NCBI GenBank assembly: GCA_018894595.1
Contig: JAHIPN010000252.1
Coordinates: forward strand, 1 to 8,231
Source: a bacterium
GTDB lineage: Bacteria; Atribacterota; JS1; SB-45; 34-128
Length of the DNA stretch: 8,231 bases
Direction: 5' to 3'
Shown: positions 1 through 5,658 of the stretch, one piece after another
Numbering within the stretch: the first letter of the stretch is position 1
Layout: each line of letters opens with the position of its first letter
Notes under the pieces: generated by a model
The model's database searches: none
The model's input: the letters and a program-made list of their open reading frames with translations, nothing else
Told to the model about the DNA's origin: nothing
Program-made: the position numbers and the translations under genes

Positions 1-308
1 CGGCAAATGCTATACAACATCGATTCAAGATCAAATATCCAGAACAAATGCGTTGCACCGCTGGCAAAAATATTCCACATAAAAATACCGGTAATGATAA
101 GTACAGTTAATAGGAAACGAATTCTCCAAATATTCACCCATGCTTTCGCTAAAGCTGCTTGAAGCAAAATCAAACTGGTGATTGGTAATAAATACAACGG
201 ATGGTCAAATAGAACCATCGCGATGAAATTAAGAATAAAAATCAAAATTTTTGTGCGTGCATCCAGTCTATGCATAATTGTGTTGTAGTCTAGATAAAGT
301 TCAATCAT
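1..308 (-). CDS. ecfT: EcfT-type transmembrane subunit of an ECF transporter (5' part, cut by window edge)
   Basis: The reading frame opens with ATG at 308-306 and stays open to base 1, giving 102 residues with no stop; the 3' part lies outside the window. It starts MIELYLDYNTIMHRLDARTK, and HRLDARTK (residues 13-20) matches the N-terminal motif of EcfT/CbiQ scaffold proteins, just before the first membrane segment. Hydrophobic stretches at about residues 20-36, 37-55 and 64-83 look like membrane helices. EcfT spans the membrane and couples the paired ATPases to a substrate-binding S component. The start overlaps the stop of the upstream ATPase gene (ATGA, 308-305), and no good Shine-Dalgarno is visible, so translation is probably coupled. 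Substrate cannot be told because no S component is in view. The call as EcfT is inferred from motif, topology and neighbour. Confidence 0.85.
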   Translation of the reverse strand, partial: MIELYLDYNTIMHRLDARTKILIFILNFIAMVLFDHPLYLLPITSLILLQAALAKAWVNIWRIRFLLTVLIITGIFMWNIFASGATHLFWIFDLESMLYSIC

Positions 309-2011
309 GATTTACTGCCATTTTCGAGACATAGAATCATTTCATCCGGTGATAGGAAAGTTTTTCCTAAACAATTTGAAAATTGAACAAAATGAGGGGG
401 ACGTAAAAATGACTCTTCAAGTGTTTTTTCATGGGAAAACACATCTCTTGTGTTGCCCTGTAATAATAATTGACCATCCTTGAGAACAAATACTTTTTTG
501 GCATATTCTGCAACAACCCACATGTGATGCGTTATAAAAATAATCGTGCCGCCTGCTTCATTGAGTCTTTTCACCATATCCATCATGCTTCGTTGTTCTT
601 GATAATCAAGCCCCGTCGTCGGTTCATCAAGAATTAATACATCTGGTTGGATTGCTAAAATTGATGCTACCGCCACTCTCTGGCGACCACTCTTTGTTAA
701 ACTGAATGGGTCTTCCTTTTCAAATCCGGATAAACCAACAGCAACTAATGCCTCGCTGACCCGTTCATCGATTTGTTCTTTAGGAATACCGCGTAATTTT
801 AAACCAAATGCAACTTCGTCGTACACAAACTCGGAAAAAATTTGGTGATCTGGATTTTGGAATACGTAACCAACTTTTTGTCCAAGTTTAAAAATTCCTT
901 GTTCCTTTGTTGATTTATTATCAACCAAAACATTACCACCTGTCGGCTCAAGCAGACCATTAAAATGTTTTGCTAAAGTTGTCTTTCCGCTAGCATTTTG
1001 GCCAATGATAGCGACCATTTCACCCTGATTTATTTTAAGATTTATTCCTTTGAGAGCTTTTACCCCGTTAGGATAAGTGTATTCCAAATTTTCACACTGA
1101 ATGATCGGTGTATCGAATGCATGATTTGATGCTTCCTCTTGCTCCAGCATATCCTGATATTTGGTTTCGGAAACATACAGATTTAAGTTTTTAAACTTTT
1201 CTATTCCTTCTTCAATCGTTAATGGAAAAGGAGGTTTGGGGTCGATCTTTGTAAAGAATTTAGGGATTCCGAGTGGCATAACCCCCAAATCCTCTAACAT
1301 TTCTACTTCTTGAAAAATATCCCGTACAGGACCAATTTTAAAAATCTTTCCGTCTTTAATCAGAGCAATCCGATCTGCATTTAATACTTCTTCTGTTTCA
1401 TGTTCAACTACGATAAGCGTGATATCATCACGTAATCGCAATTTATTAGTAATATCAATAATACCCTTCTTACTAATCGGATCTAAATCTGTAGTGGGTT
1501 CATCCATAACCAAAATCTTTGGATGCATAGCAAGAACTGATGCAATCGCCAATTTTTGCTTTTGCCCTCCAGACAAAGTGAATGGAGAGCGGTTACGAAA
1601 ACTTTCCAAACCAACATATTCCAGGTTTTCATCAATGCGTTTTTTGATTTCCTCTCTGGAAATTGCAAAGTTTTCGGGTCCAAACGCAACTTCTAATTCA
1701 ACATTTGTTGAAAATAATTGAGCCTCAAAATCCTGAAAAACAATTCCAACATTCTCGGCCATTGCAGGAACATTTGTTTCCTGAATGTTTTGGCCAAGAA
1801 CAATTACTTTCCCTTTATACTTTCCTTTCATATAATGAGGGATCAGGCCATTAATACACGCGCACAAGGTACTCTTGCCTGCCTCACTGGCACCCATAAT
1901 GACTAAAAATTCACCGTAGGGGATCTTTAGAGAAATTCCATCAAGAGCAAATTCCTTTTCCCCACGATAACAATATTTTAGATCGTTAATGATAACTGCA
2001 TATTCCGTCAT
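305..2011 (-). CDS. Energy-coupling factor transporter ATPase with two fused ABC domains
   Basis: This 568-residue protein holds two complete ABC ATPase domains in one chain, equivalent to an EcfA1-EcfA2 fusion (YkoD-like). It hydrolyses ATP on the cytoplasmic face to drive vitamin or metal uptake through EcfT. Domain 1: Walker A GASEAGKST (40-48), Q-loop Q93, signature LSGGQ (146-150), Walker B ILVMDE (166-171), switch H204. Domain 2: Walker A GQNASGKTT (337-345), Q-loop Q385, signature-like LTKSGRQ (438-444), Walker B VLILDE (458-463), switch H495 in ITHH. The second signature departs from the usual LTKGERQ/LSKGQRQ form, so the two ATP sites may be unequal. A C-terminal tail (about 527-568) with FLRPP resembles that of other ECF ATPases. 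The start has a weak ribosome site (GGGAT about 5 bases before ATG), but the N-terminus fits the family. ecfT follows with an ATGA overlap. The substrate is unknown. Confidence 0.92.
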   Translation of the reverse strand: MTEYAVIINDLKYCYRGEKEFALDGISLKIPYGEFLVIMGASEAGKSTLCACINGLIPHYMKGKYKGKVIVLGQNIQETNVPAMAENVGIVFQDFEAQLFSTNVELEVAFGPENFAISREEIKKRIDENLEYVGLESFRNRSPFTLSGGQKQKLAIASVLAMHPKILVMDEPTTDLDPISKKGIIDITNKLRLRDDITLIVVEHETEEVLNADRIALIKDGKIFKIGPVRDIFQEVEMLEDLGVMPLGIPKFFTKIDPKPPFPLTIEEGIEKFKNLNLYVSETKYQDMLEQEEASNHAFDTPIIQCENLEYTYPNGVKALKGINLKINQGEMVAIIGQNASGKTTLAKHFNGLLEPTGGNVLVDNKSTKEQGIFKLGQKVGYVFQNPDHQIFSEFVYDEVAFGLKLRGIPKEQIDERVSEALVAVGLSGFEKEDPFSLTKSGRQRVAVASILAIQPDVLILDEPTTGLDYQEQRSMMDMVKRLNEAGGTIIFITHHMWVVAEYAKKVFVLKDGQLLLQGNTRDVFSHEKTLEESFLRPPHFVQFSNCLGKTFLSPDEMILCLENGSKS

Positions 2012-2068
2012 AAATTATCCCAATTTTCCTTGGTAACTACTCAGGTATATTATTACTAAGTTAACTAT

Positions 2069-2097
2069 AATTTACCACATGAGGTCTGAACATGCAA
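2069..2097 (-). promoter_or_regulatory. Possible promoter for the ECF transporter genes
   Basis: In the 158-base gap between asd and the ATPase gene, TTGCAT (2097-2092) is followed by 17 bases and TAAATT (2074-2069), with TATAGT (2069-2064) just downstream as another -10 candidate. The match to a sigma-70 consensus is only partial. The gap (2012-2169) is AT-rich and otherwise shows no clear terminator for asd and no riboswitch I can recognise. A four-base CCAA/TTGG pairing lies around the ribosome site at about 2019-2032. Confidence 0.25.
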
Positions 2098-2169
2098 CTA
2101 AGATTTTTTATTTGGTTTTTTTCATTTTTGCTGTTAGTTAAATTTTCCCCTTGACATTTATTCATGTTT

Positions 2170-3189
2170 TTATTTTAACAATAATTTCCCTTCAATAATT
2201 TTTTCGGCGATTTGGACGGCGTTTAGGGCGGCGCCTTTTCGCAGATTATCGGATACTACCCACATTATCAGACCGTTTTCGGTAGAGATGTCTTCTCTGA
2301 TTCTTCCTACAAAGACTTCATCCTTTCCCTCGGCAAATAAAGGCAGAGGATATTCTAATTTTTCCGGATTGTCAATCACTTTAATCCCGGGGAAGGCACT
2401 TAATATTTCCCGGGTCTTTTGCACCGAAATTTTCTTTTTAGTTTCTATGTGGACTACTTCCGAATGAGCCCGGTAGATCGGAACTCTCACCGTGGTAGCA
2501 GCAACCCGGATATTATTATCTCCCAATATCTTTCTGGTTTCATCTAACATCTTCATCTCTTCGGAAGTATAGCCATTTTCTTTAAAAGAACCAATATGAG
2601 GGAGCGCATTATAAGCTATCTGATAAGGATAGGCTTTGATTTCAAATTCTTCACCTTTGGCAATAGAGGCAGCCTGATTTTTTAACTCTTCTATGGCTTC
2701 CTTCCCGGTCCCCGAAACGCTCTGGTAAGTGGCCACTACAACTCTTTCTATCCCTGCCTCATCATAGATAGGCTTTAAAGCCACCACCATCTGAATGGTA
2801 GAACAGTTGGGATTAGCGATTAAACCCTTGTGCCATTTTAAATCATCTGGGTTTACTTCCGGAACTACCAGAGGAACCTGGGGATCCATGCGGAAATATT
2901 TACAATTGTCTATCACTATCGTCCCCTGCCGGACTGCCAGGGGGGCAAAACGGGCACTTACTTCATCGCCGGCTGAAAAAAGGGCAATATCAATCCCATT
3001 AAAAGAATCATCTCTTAATTCCTGGACTATAACTTTTTCTCCCTTAAATTGATATGCTCTGCCTGCTGAACGACCAGATGCGAAGAGGCTTAATTTTTCA
3101 ATCGGAAATTTTCTCTCTTCTAAAACTAATCTCATCTCTTCCCCTACCGCTCCGGTAGCTCCTACGACAGCTACATTATGTTTTTTCAT
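2170..3189 (-). CDS. asd: Aspartate-semialdehyde dehydrogenase
   Basis: The 339-residue product reduces L-aspartyl-4-phosphate to aspartate semialdehyde with NADPH. This is the branch point for lysine/diaminopimelate and for homoserine, threonine and methionine. Visible motifs: dinucleotide-binding VVGATGAVGEEM (8-19), catalytic cysteine C129 in NPNCSTIQ, Q156 in TYQSVSGTG, the RVPIYRAHSE block with active-site H242, and a C-terminal block DNLRKGAALNAVQIAE (314-329). Length is normal for the bacterial family. The usual DNSSxFRMDPDVPLVVPEVN segment is here DNCKYFRMDPQVPLVVPEVN (94-113), so the two serines are replaced by Cys and Lys. The usual GHSE is AHSE. The ATG overlaps the lysC stop (ATGA, 3189-3186), and AGGTGA lies just before it inside lysC, so the two genes are co-transcribed and probably translationally coupled. 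Confidence 0.97.
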   Translation of the reverse strand: MKKHNVAVVGATGAVGEEMRLVLEERKFPIEKLSLFASGRSAGRAYQFKGEKVIVQELRDDSFNGIDIALFSAGDEVSARFAPLAVRQGTIVIDNCKYFRMDPQVPLVVPEVNPDDLKWHKGLIANPNCSTIQMVVALKPIYDEAGIERVVVATYQSVSGTGKEAIEELKNQAASIAKGEEFEIKAYPYQIAYNALPHIGSFKENGYTSEEMKMLDETRKILGDNNIRVAATTVRVPIYRAHSEVVHIETKKKISVQKTREILSAFPGIKVIDNPEKLEYPLPLFAEGKDEVFVGRIREDISTENGLIMWVVSDNLRKGAALNAVQIAEKIIEGKLLLK

Positions 3190-3680
3190 TTTTCTTCACC
3201 TGCTTTATCTAAATTAAATTCTTTATGGATTGCTCTTACCGCATCTTCTATGCGGGAAGCGCTGATCAGACAGGATATTCTAATTCCGGAAGTACTGATC
3301 ATATCAATATTTATCCCTTCTTTGGCTAAGGCACCGAACATTCGGGCGGCTATAGCCGGGTCACTGGTAATGCCTGCTCCCACGATGGAGACTTTGGCTG
3401 CTTCCGGTTCGGATATTACTCCTTTGGCCCCAATTTTATCTGCTATTTGTTTGGTAATTCGAATAGACTTATTAAAATCGTTTAAAGCAACGGTAAAGGC
3501 GATATCATTAACCTGGTTATGGTGGGCGCTTTGGATAATCATATCTACAATTATCTCTTCTTCAGCTAAGGCTTTAAATAATTTATAAGCTACGCCTGGA
3601 ACATCCGGAACCCCCCGGACTACGATTTTACCTACATTGGTCTCCTGGGTTACTCCCCTTACGATTACTTTTTCTAACAT
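3186..3680 (-). CDS. lysC: Aspartokinase beta subunit from an internal in-frame start in lysC
   Basis: Inside lysC an ATG at 3680-3678 (MLEKVIVRGVTQ) is preceded by a near-perfect ribosome site, AAAGGAGGT (3696-3688), with a 7-base spacer. Translation from it gives 164 residues made almost only of the two ACT domains. It is known for B. subtilis aspartokinase II and for Corynebacterium aspartokinase that the same gene makes a full alpha chain and a C-terminal beta chain of about this size, which assemble as alpha2beta2 and carry regulatory effector sites. The start falls exactly at the linker between the kinase core and the ACT region. The presence of a second product here is inferred from the site and from the family precedent. 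Confidence 0.8.
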   Translation of the reverse strand: MLEKVIVRGVTQETNVGKIVVRGVPDVPGVAYKLFKALAEEEIIVDMIIQSAHHNQVNDIAFTVALNDFNKSIRITKQIADKIGAKGVISEPEAAKVSIVGAGITSDPAIAARMFGALAKEGINIDMISTSGIRISCLISASRIEDAVRAIHKEFNLDKAGEEK

Positions 3681-4418
3681 CGGGTCTACCTCCTTTATAA
3701 GTGTACCTTCTCCTTCAACAAAAGACGATTTAACTAAAATCTTTACTTTATAATTTCTGGCCAAATCTATAGCTCTGTAGTGCATCACTCTGGCCCCCAA
3801 ACTAGCCATCTCGGCCATTTCATCATAAGAAATTACCGGGATTCGACGGGCTGTGCGGACAATTCGCGGGTCAGCAGTGTAGACTCCATCGACATCGGTA
3901 TAGATTTCACATCCGTCTGCCTCCAGCTGAGCGGCCAGGGCTATAGCGGTAGTATCTGACCCTCCTCTACCCAAAGTAGTGATATCACCATTGGTGTTAA
4001 TACCCTGAAAGCCGGCTACGATAATTATTTTACCTTTTTCTAAAGCTAACTTTAATTTTTTATGGTTTACGGCGGTAACCTTGGCTTTAGTATGAACGGC
4101 ATTGGTAACAATCCCGGCCTGCATTCCGGTAAAAGAAATGGCTTCCCAACCCAGGGAATGAATAGCCATAGTTAGCAGGGCGATAGAAACTTGTTCGCCG
4201 GTAGAAATTAGCATATCTAATTCTCGTTCATCAGGAGAGGAGGTAATTTGGCCAGCCATCTTGATTAATTCATCGGTGGTTTTCCCCATCGCCGAAACTA
4301 CTACCACTACTTTATTTCCTTCTTTTGCTTTTTCTACTATTTTTTCGGCTATCTTTTTTACCCGCTCGATATTTGCCACCGAGCTTCCTCCGTATTTTTG
4401 CACTATAATTTTATTCAT
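3186..4418 (-). CDS. lysC: Aspartokinase (alpha subunit), Bacillus LysC / Corynebacterium type
   Basis: Aspartate kinase phosphorylates L-aspartate with ATP, the first step to lysine, threonine and methionine. From the ATG at 4418 it is 410 residues, close to B. subtilis aspartokinase II. Seen: KYGGSSV (8-14), VVVVSAMGKTTDEL (about 38-51), the STGEQVS substrate region (73-79), and TTLGRGGSDTTA in the kinase core (about 147-158). Two C-terminal ACT domains follow (about 262 onward and 342 onward), the second with SIVGAGITSDPAIAARMFGALA; these normally bind the feedback effector (lysine and/or threonine). An in-frame GTG at 4433 would add five residues, but its G is the last base of the AAGGAG ribosome site (4438-4433), so ATG 4418 is preferred; it also gives the family's usual MNKIIVQKYGGSS start. 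An internal start encodes a beta subunit (separate entry). Confidence 0.95.
   Translation of the reverse strand: MNKIIVQKYGGSSVANIERVKKIAEKIVEKAKEGNKVVVVVSAMGKTTDELIKMAGQITSSPDERELDMLISTGEQVSIALLTMAIHSLGWEAISFTGMQAGIVTNAVHTKAKVTAVNHKKLKLALEKGKIIIVAGFQGINTNGDITTLGRGGSDTTAIALAAQLEADGCEIYTDVDGVYTADPRIVRTARRIPVISYDEMAEMASLGARVMHYRAIDLARNYKVKILVKSSFVEGEGTLIKEVDPMLEKVIVRGVTQETNVGKIVVRGVPDVPGVAYKLFKALAEEEIIVDMIIQSAHHNQVNDIAFTVALNDFNKSIRITKQIADKIGAKGVISEPEAAKVSIVGAGITSDPAIAARMFGALAKEGINIDMISTSGIRISCLISASRIEDAVRAIHKEFNLDKAGEEK
3688..3696 (-). promoter_or_regulatory. Strong internal ribosome binding site for the aspartokinase beta subunit
   Basis: AAAGGAGGT lies within the lysC coding frame (codons for IKEV), 7 bases before ATG 3680. 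It is a better match to the 16S rRNA anti-Shine-Dalgarno than the sites at the starts of hom or the ECF ATPase gene, which makes chance less likely. Confidence 0.8.
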
Positions 4419-4432
4419 CGGTAAAAGATTCA

Positions 4433-4438
4433 CTCCTT
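4433..4438 (-). promoter_or_regulatory. Ribosome binding site that decides the lysC start
   Basis: AAGGAG ends on the G that would begin the GTG candidate start at 4433, so it cannot serve that codon. It lies 14 bases before ATG 4418, longer than usual but workable. The site therefore supports the shorter 410-residue LysC. Confidence 0.65.
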
Positions 4439-4441
4439 AAC

Positions 4442-4469
4442 TAGTCGTTAGTGAATAGTCGTTAGCATA
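4442..4469. repeat. Two tandem copies of a TAGTCGTTAG unit upstream of lysC
   Basis: On the plus strand TAGTCGTTAG occurs at 4442-4451 and again at 4456-4465, the second copy extended to TAGTCGTTAGCATA (4456-4469). The extended form recurs exactly at 6969-6982, upstream of hom. An inverted pair CATAAAAC (4466-4473) / GTTTTATG (4511-4518) begins in the same stretch. No function is known to me. It may be a dispersed intergenic repeat. Confidence 0.6.
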
Positions 4470-4534
4470 AAACAGGTTTATAGTTTTCAGTTAACAGTTT
4501 ATTTTATTATGTTTTATGTTATTGCCACGAATCT

Positions 4535-4612
4535 GTGTAGGGGGCGGATTCATCCGCCCCGGGTTATTTGGTACCTTTGGGCACGATGCATCGTGCCCCT
4601 ACACTGACCCGG
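4535..4612. repeat. Compound palindrome: two hairpins inside a 9-base inverted repeat
   Basis: GTGTAGGGG (4535-4543) is matched by its exact reverse complement CCCCTACAC (4596-4604). Inside are two further hairpins: GGGGCGGA/TCCGCCCC (4541-4548 with 4553-4560, loop TTCA) and a perfect 20-base palindrome at 4579-4598 centred on ATGCAT. CCGGGT (4559-4564) and ACCCGG (4607-4612) can also pair. GC-rich arms stand out from the AT-rich surroundings. It lies in the 307-base non-coding gap 4419-4725 between thrB and lysC; I see no ORF and no convincing promoter there. No U-run follows on either strand, so it is not a standard terminator. It resembles small REP- or MITE-like intergenic elements that may fold in RNA. 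Confidence 0.8.
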
Positions 4613-4689
4613 TATCAATTCTTTAATTAGTTAACCAGGTAACCAAATAGCTAATCCTAAACAAGATACGGTTCACGAGATAAGAATTT

Positions 4690-4722
4690 ATTCTGGCTTC
4701 TGGCTACTTAATTCTGGCTTCT
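4690..4722. repeat. Short direct repeat just downstream of thrB
   Basis: ATTCTGGCTTCT is present at 4690-4701 and 4711-4722, 21 bases apart, directly after the thrB stop codon. A further TGGCTACTTA between the copies suggests a decaying array of related units. Role unknown. Confidence 0.5.
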
Positions 4723-4725
4723 TCA

Positions 4726-5646
4726 CTACATACTATATACTGTTTTCGTTCCTTCTAAATCGACTTCTAATGCCAGGGTGCGGCAAGTTACCCCTGCATA
4801 TAAAAAAGCATCTTTCATTATCTTGCCTATCGCTTCCTCTTGACCCTTTTTAGTTAAAGAAACTACCGAGGGTCCGGAACCGCTTAGGGCAGCACCGGCT
4901 AAGCCCGTTTTTTTAATTTGGGAGAACATATCTTCAATCCCCGGGATAAAGGGTGTCCTATAAGGCTGATGCAGTCTATCTTCCATAGCCTCGGCTAACG
5001 CTTCCCAATCGGAATTTTGCAAGGCATTAACTAAAAGAGCAGATCTGCTTAAATTAAATATCGCCTCGGCTAACGCTACTTTTTGGGGCAAAACTTTTCT
5101 CATCTCTTCTGTATTTAAAGTAAATTCCGGTATCGCCAGCACAATTCGTAAATCAAGCGGGGTTTTAATCTTGGCCCACCTTATCTCTTCCTGGTCTGTT
5201 TTATAGGCCAGGGTAAGTCCCCCGATTAGGGCAGGGACAATATTGTCCATATGCCCTTCTAAAGAAAGAGCTAACTCAAGCATCTCCTGATTAGTTAAAT
5301 TAATATTACAGAGTTTGGTTGTCCCCACTATTCCCCCTATTATTGCTGACGCACTACTGCCTAATCCCCGGGTAATAGGTATTTCATTGAACACTCTTAT
5401 CTTTAATCCCTTTTTGTGGATATCTTTATAAGTTCTTTTTAAAACCAGGTTTATAGATTTCCAGATCAGGGTATCCTCTTTCTTTTTAGCCGAAAACTTT
5501 TCCGCTCCTTCTCCATGGTATTCAATAACCAGGCCCTCTTCTATCTGTTCTATCTCCAGATTTAAATATAATTTTAAAGCCAGACCCAGGCAATCAAAAC
5601 CCGGACCCAGGTTAGCGGTAGTCGCCGGAACTCTAATTTTTATCAT
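4726..5646 (-). CDS. thrB: Homoserine kinase
   Basis: This 306-residue GHMP-family kinase transfers phosphate from ATP to L-homoserine, giving O-phosphohomoserine, the substrate of threonine synthase. Visible: the N-terminal VPATTANLGPGFDCLGLAL (6-24), the ATP-binding glycine-rich loop PITRGLGSSASA (90-101), EGHMDN (130-135) in the active-site region, and the C-terminal GAALSGSGPSVV (251-262) of GHMP motif 3. Length is normal. The gene begins 12 bases after the hom stop with AGGAGAG overlapping that stop region (spacer about 6-7 bases), so hom and thrB share a transcript. The stop is TAG. Downstream is a 307-base repeat-rich gap before lysC; no clear terminator separates them. Confidence 0.97.
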   Translation of the reverse strand: MIKIRVPATTANLGPGFDCLGLALKLYLNLEIEQIEEGLVIEYHGEGAEKFSAKKKEDTLIWKSINLVLKRTYKDIHKKGLKIRVFNEIPITRGLGSSASAIIGGIVGTTKLCNINLTNQEMLELALSLEGHMDNIVPALIGGLTLAYKTDQEEIRWAKIKTPLDLRIVLAIPEFTLNTEEMRKVLPQKVALAEAIFNLSRSALLVNALQNSDWEALAEAMEDRLHQPYRTPFIPGIEDMFSQIKKTGLAGAALSGSGPSVVSLTKKGQEEAIGKIMKDAFLYAGVTCRTLALEVDLEGTKTVYSM

Positions 5647-5658
5647 AAATTCTCTCCT

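Noticed and set aside
1419..1721. Plus-strand 100-codon ORF opposite the ECF ATPase
   Set aside because: Antisense to conserved ABC motifs, with no recognisable protein features.
2012..2169. Riboswitch upstream of the ECF transporter genes
   Set aside because: The AT-rich gap shows no recognisable thiamine, cobalamin, preQ1 or FMN riboswitch core and no expression-platform hairpin.
2151..2176. Plus-strand TTGACA that could be a -35 element
   Set aside because: No good -10 lies 16-18 bases downstream, and no plus-strand gene follows; it would read antisense into asd.
3178..3588. 136-codon plus-strand ORF opposite lysC
   Set aside because: It lies antisense within a clear lysC gene, has no recognisable motif or ribosome site, and is explained as a shadow frame.
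4419..4433. GTG start for lysC at 4433
   Set aside because: Its first base is part of the AAGGAG ribosome site, and the family N-terminus begins at ATG 4418.
4535..4604. Intrinsic terminator after thrB
   Set aside because: The hairpins are strong but no T-run follows on the minus strand, so a standard Rho-independent terminator is not supported.
4442..4722. CRISPR array
   Set aside because: The repeats are short, of several different kinds and irregularly spaced; there are no cas genes.
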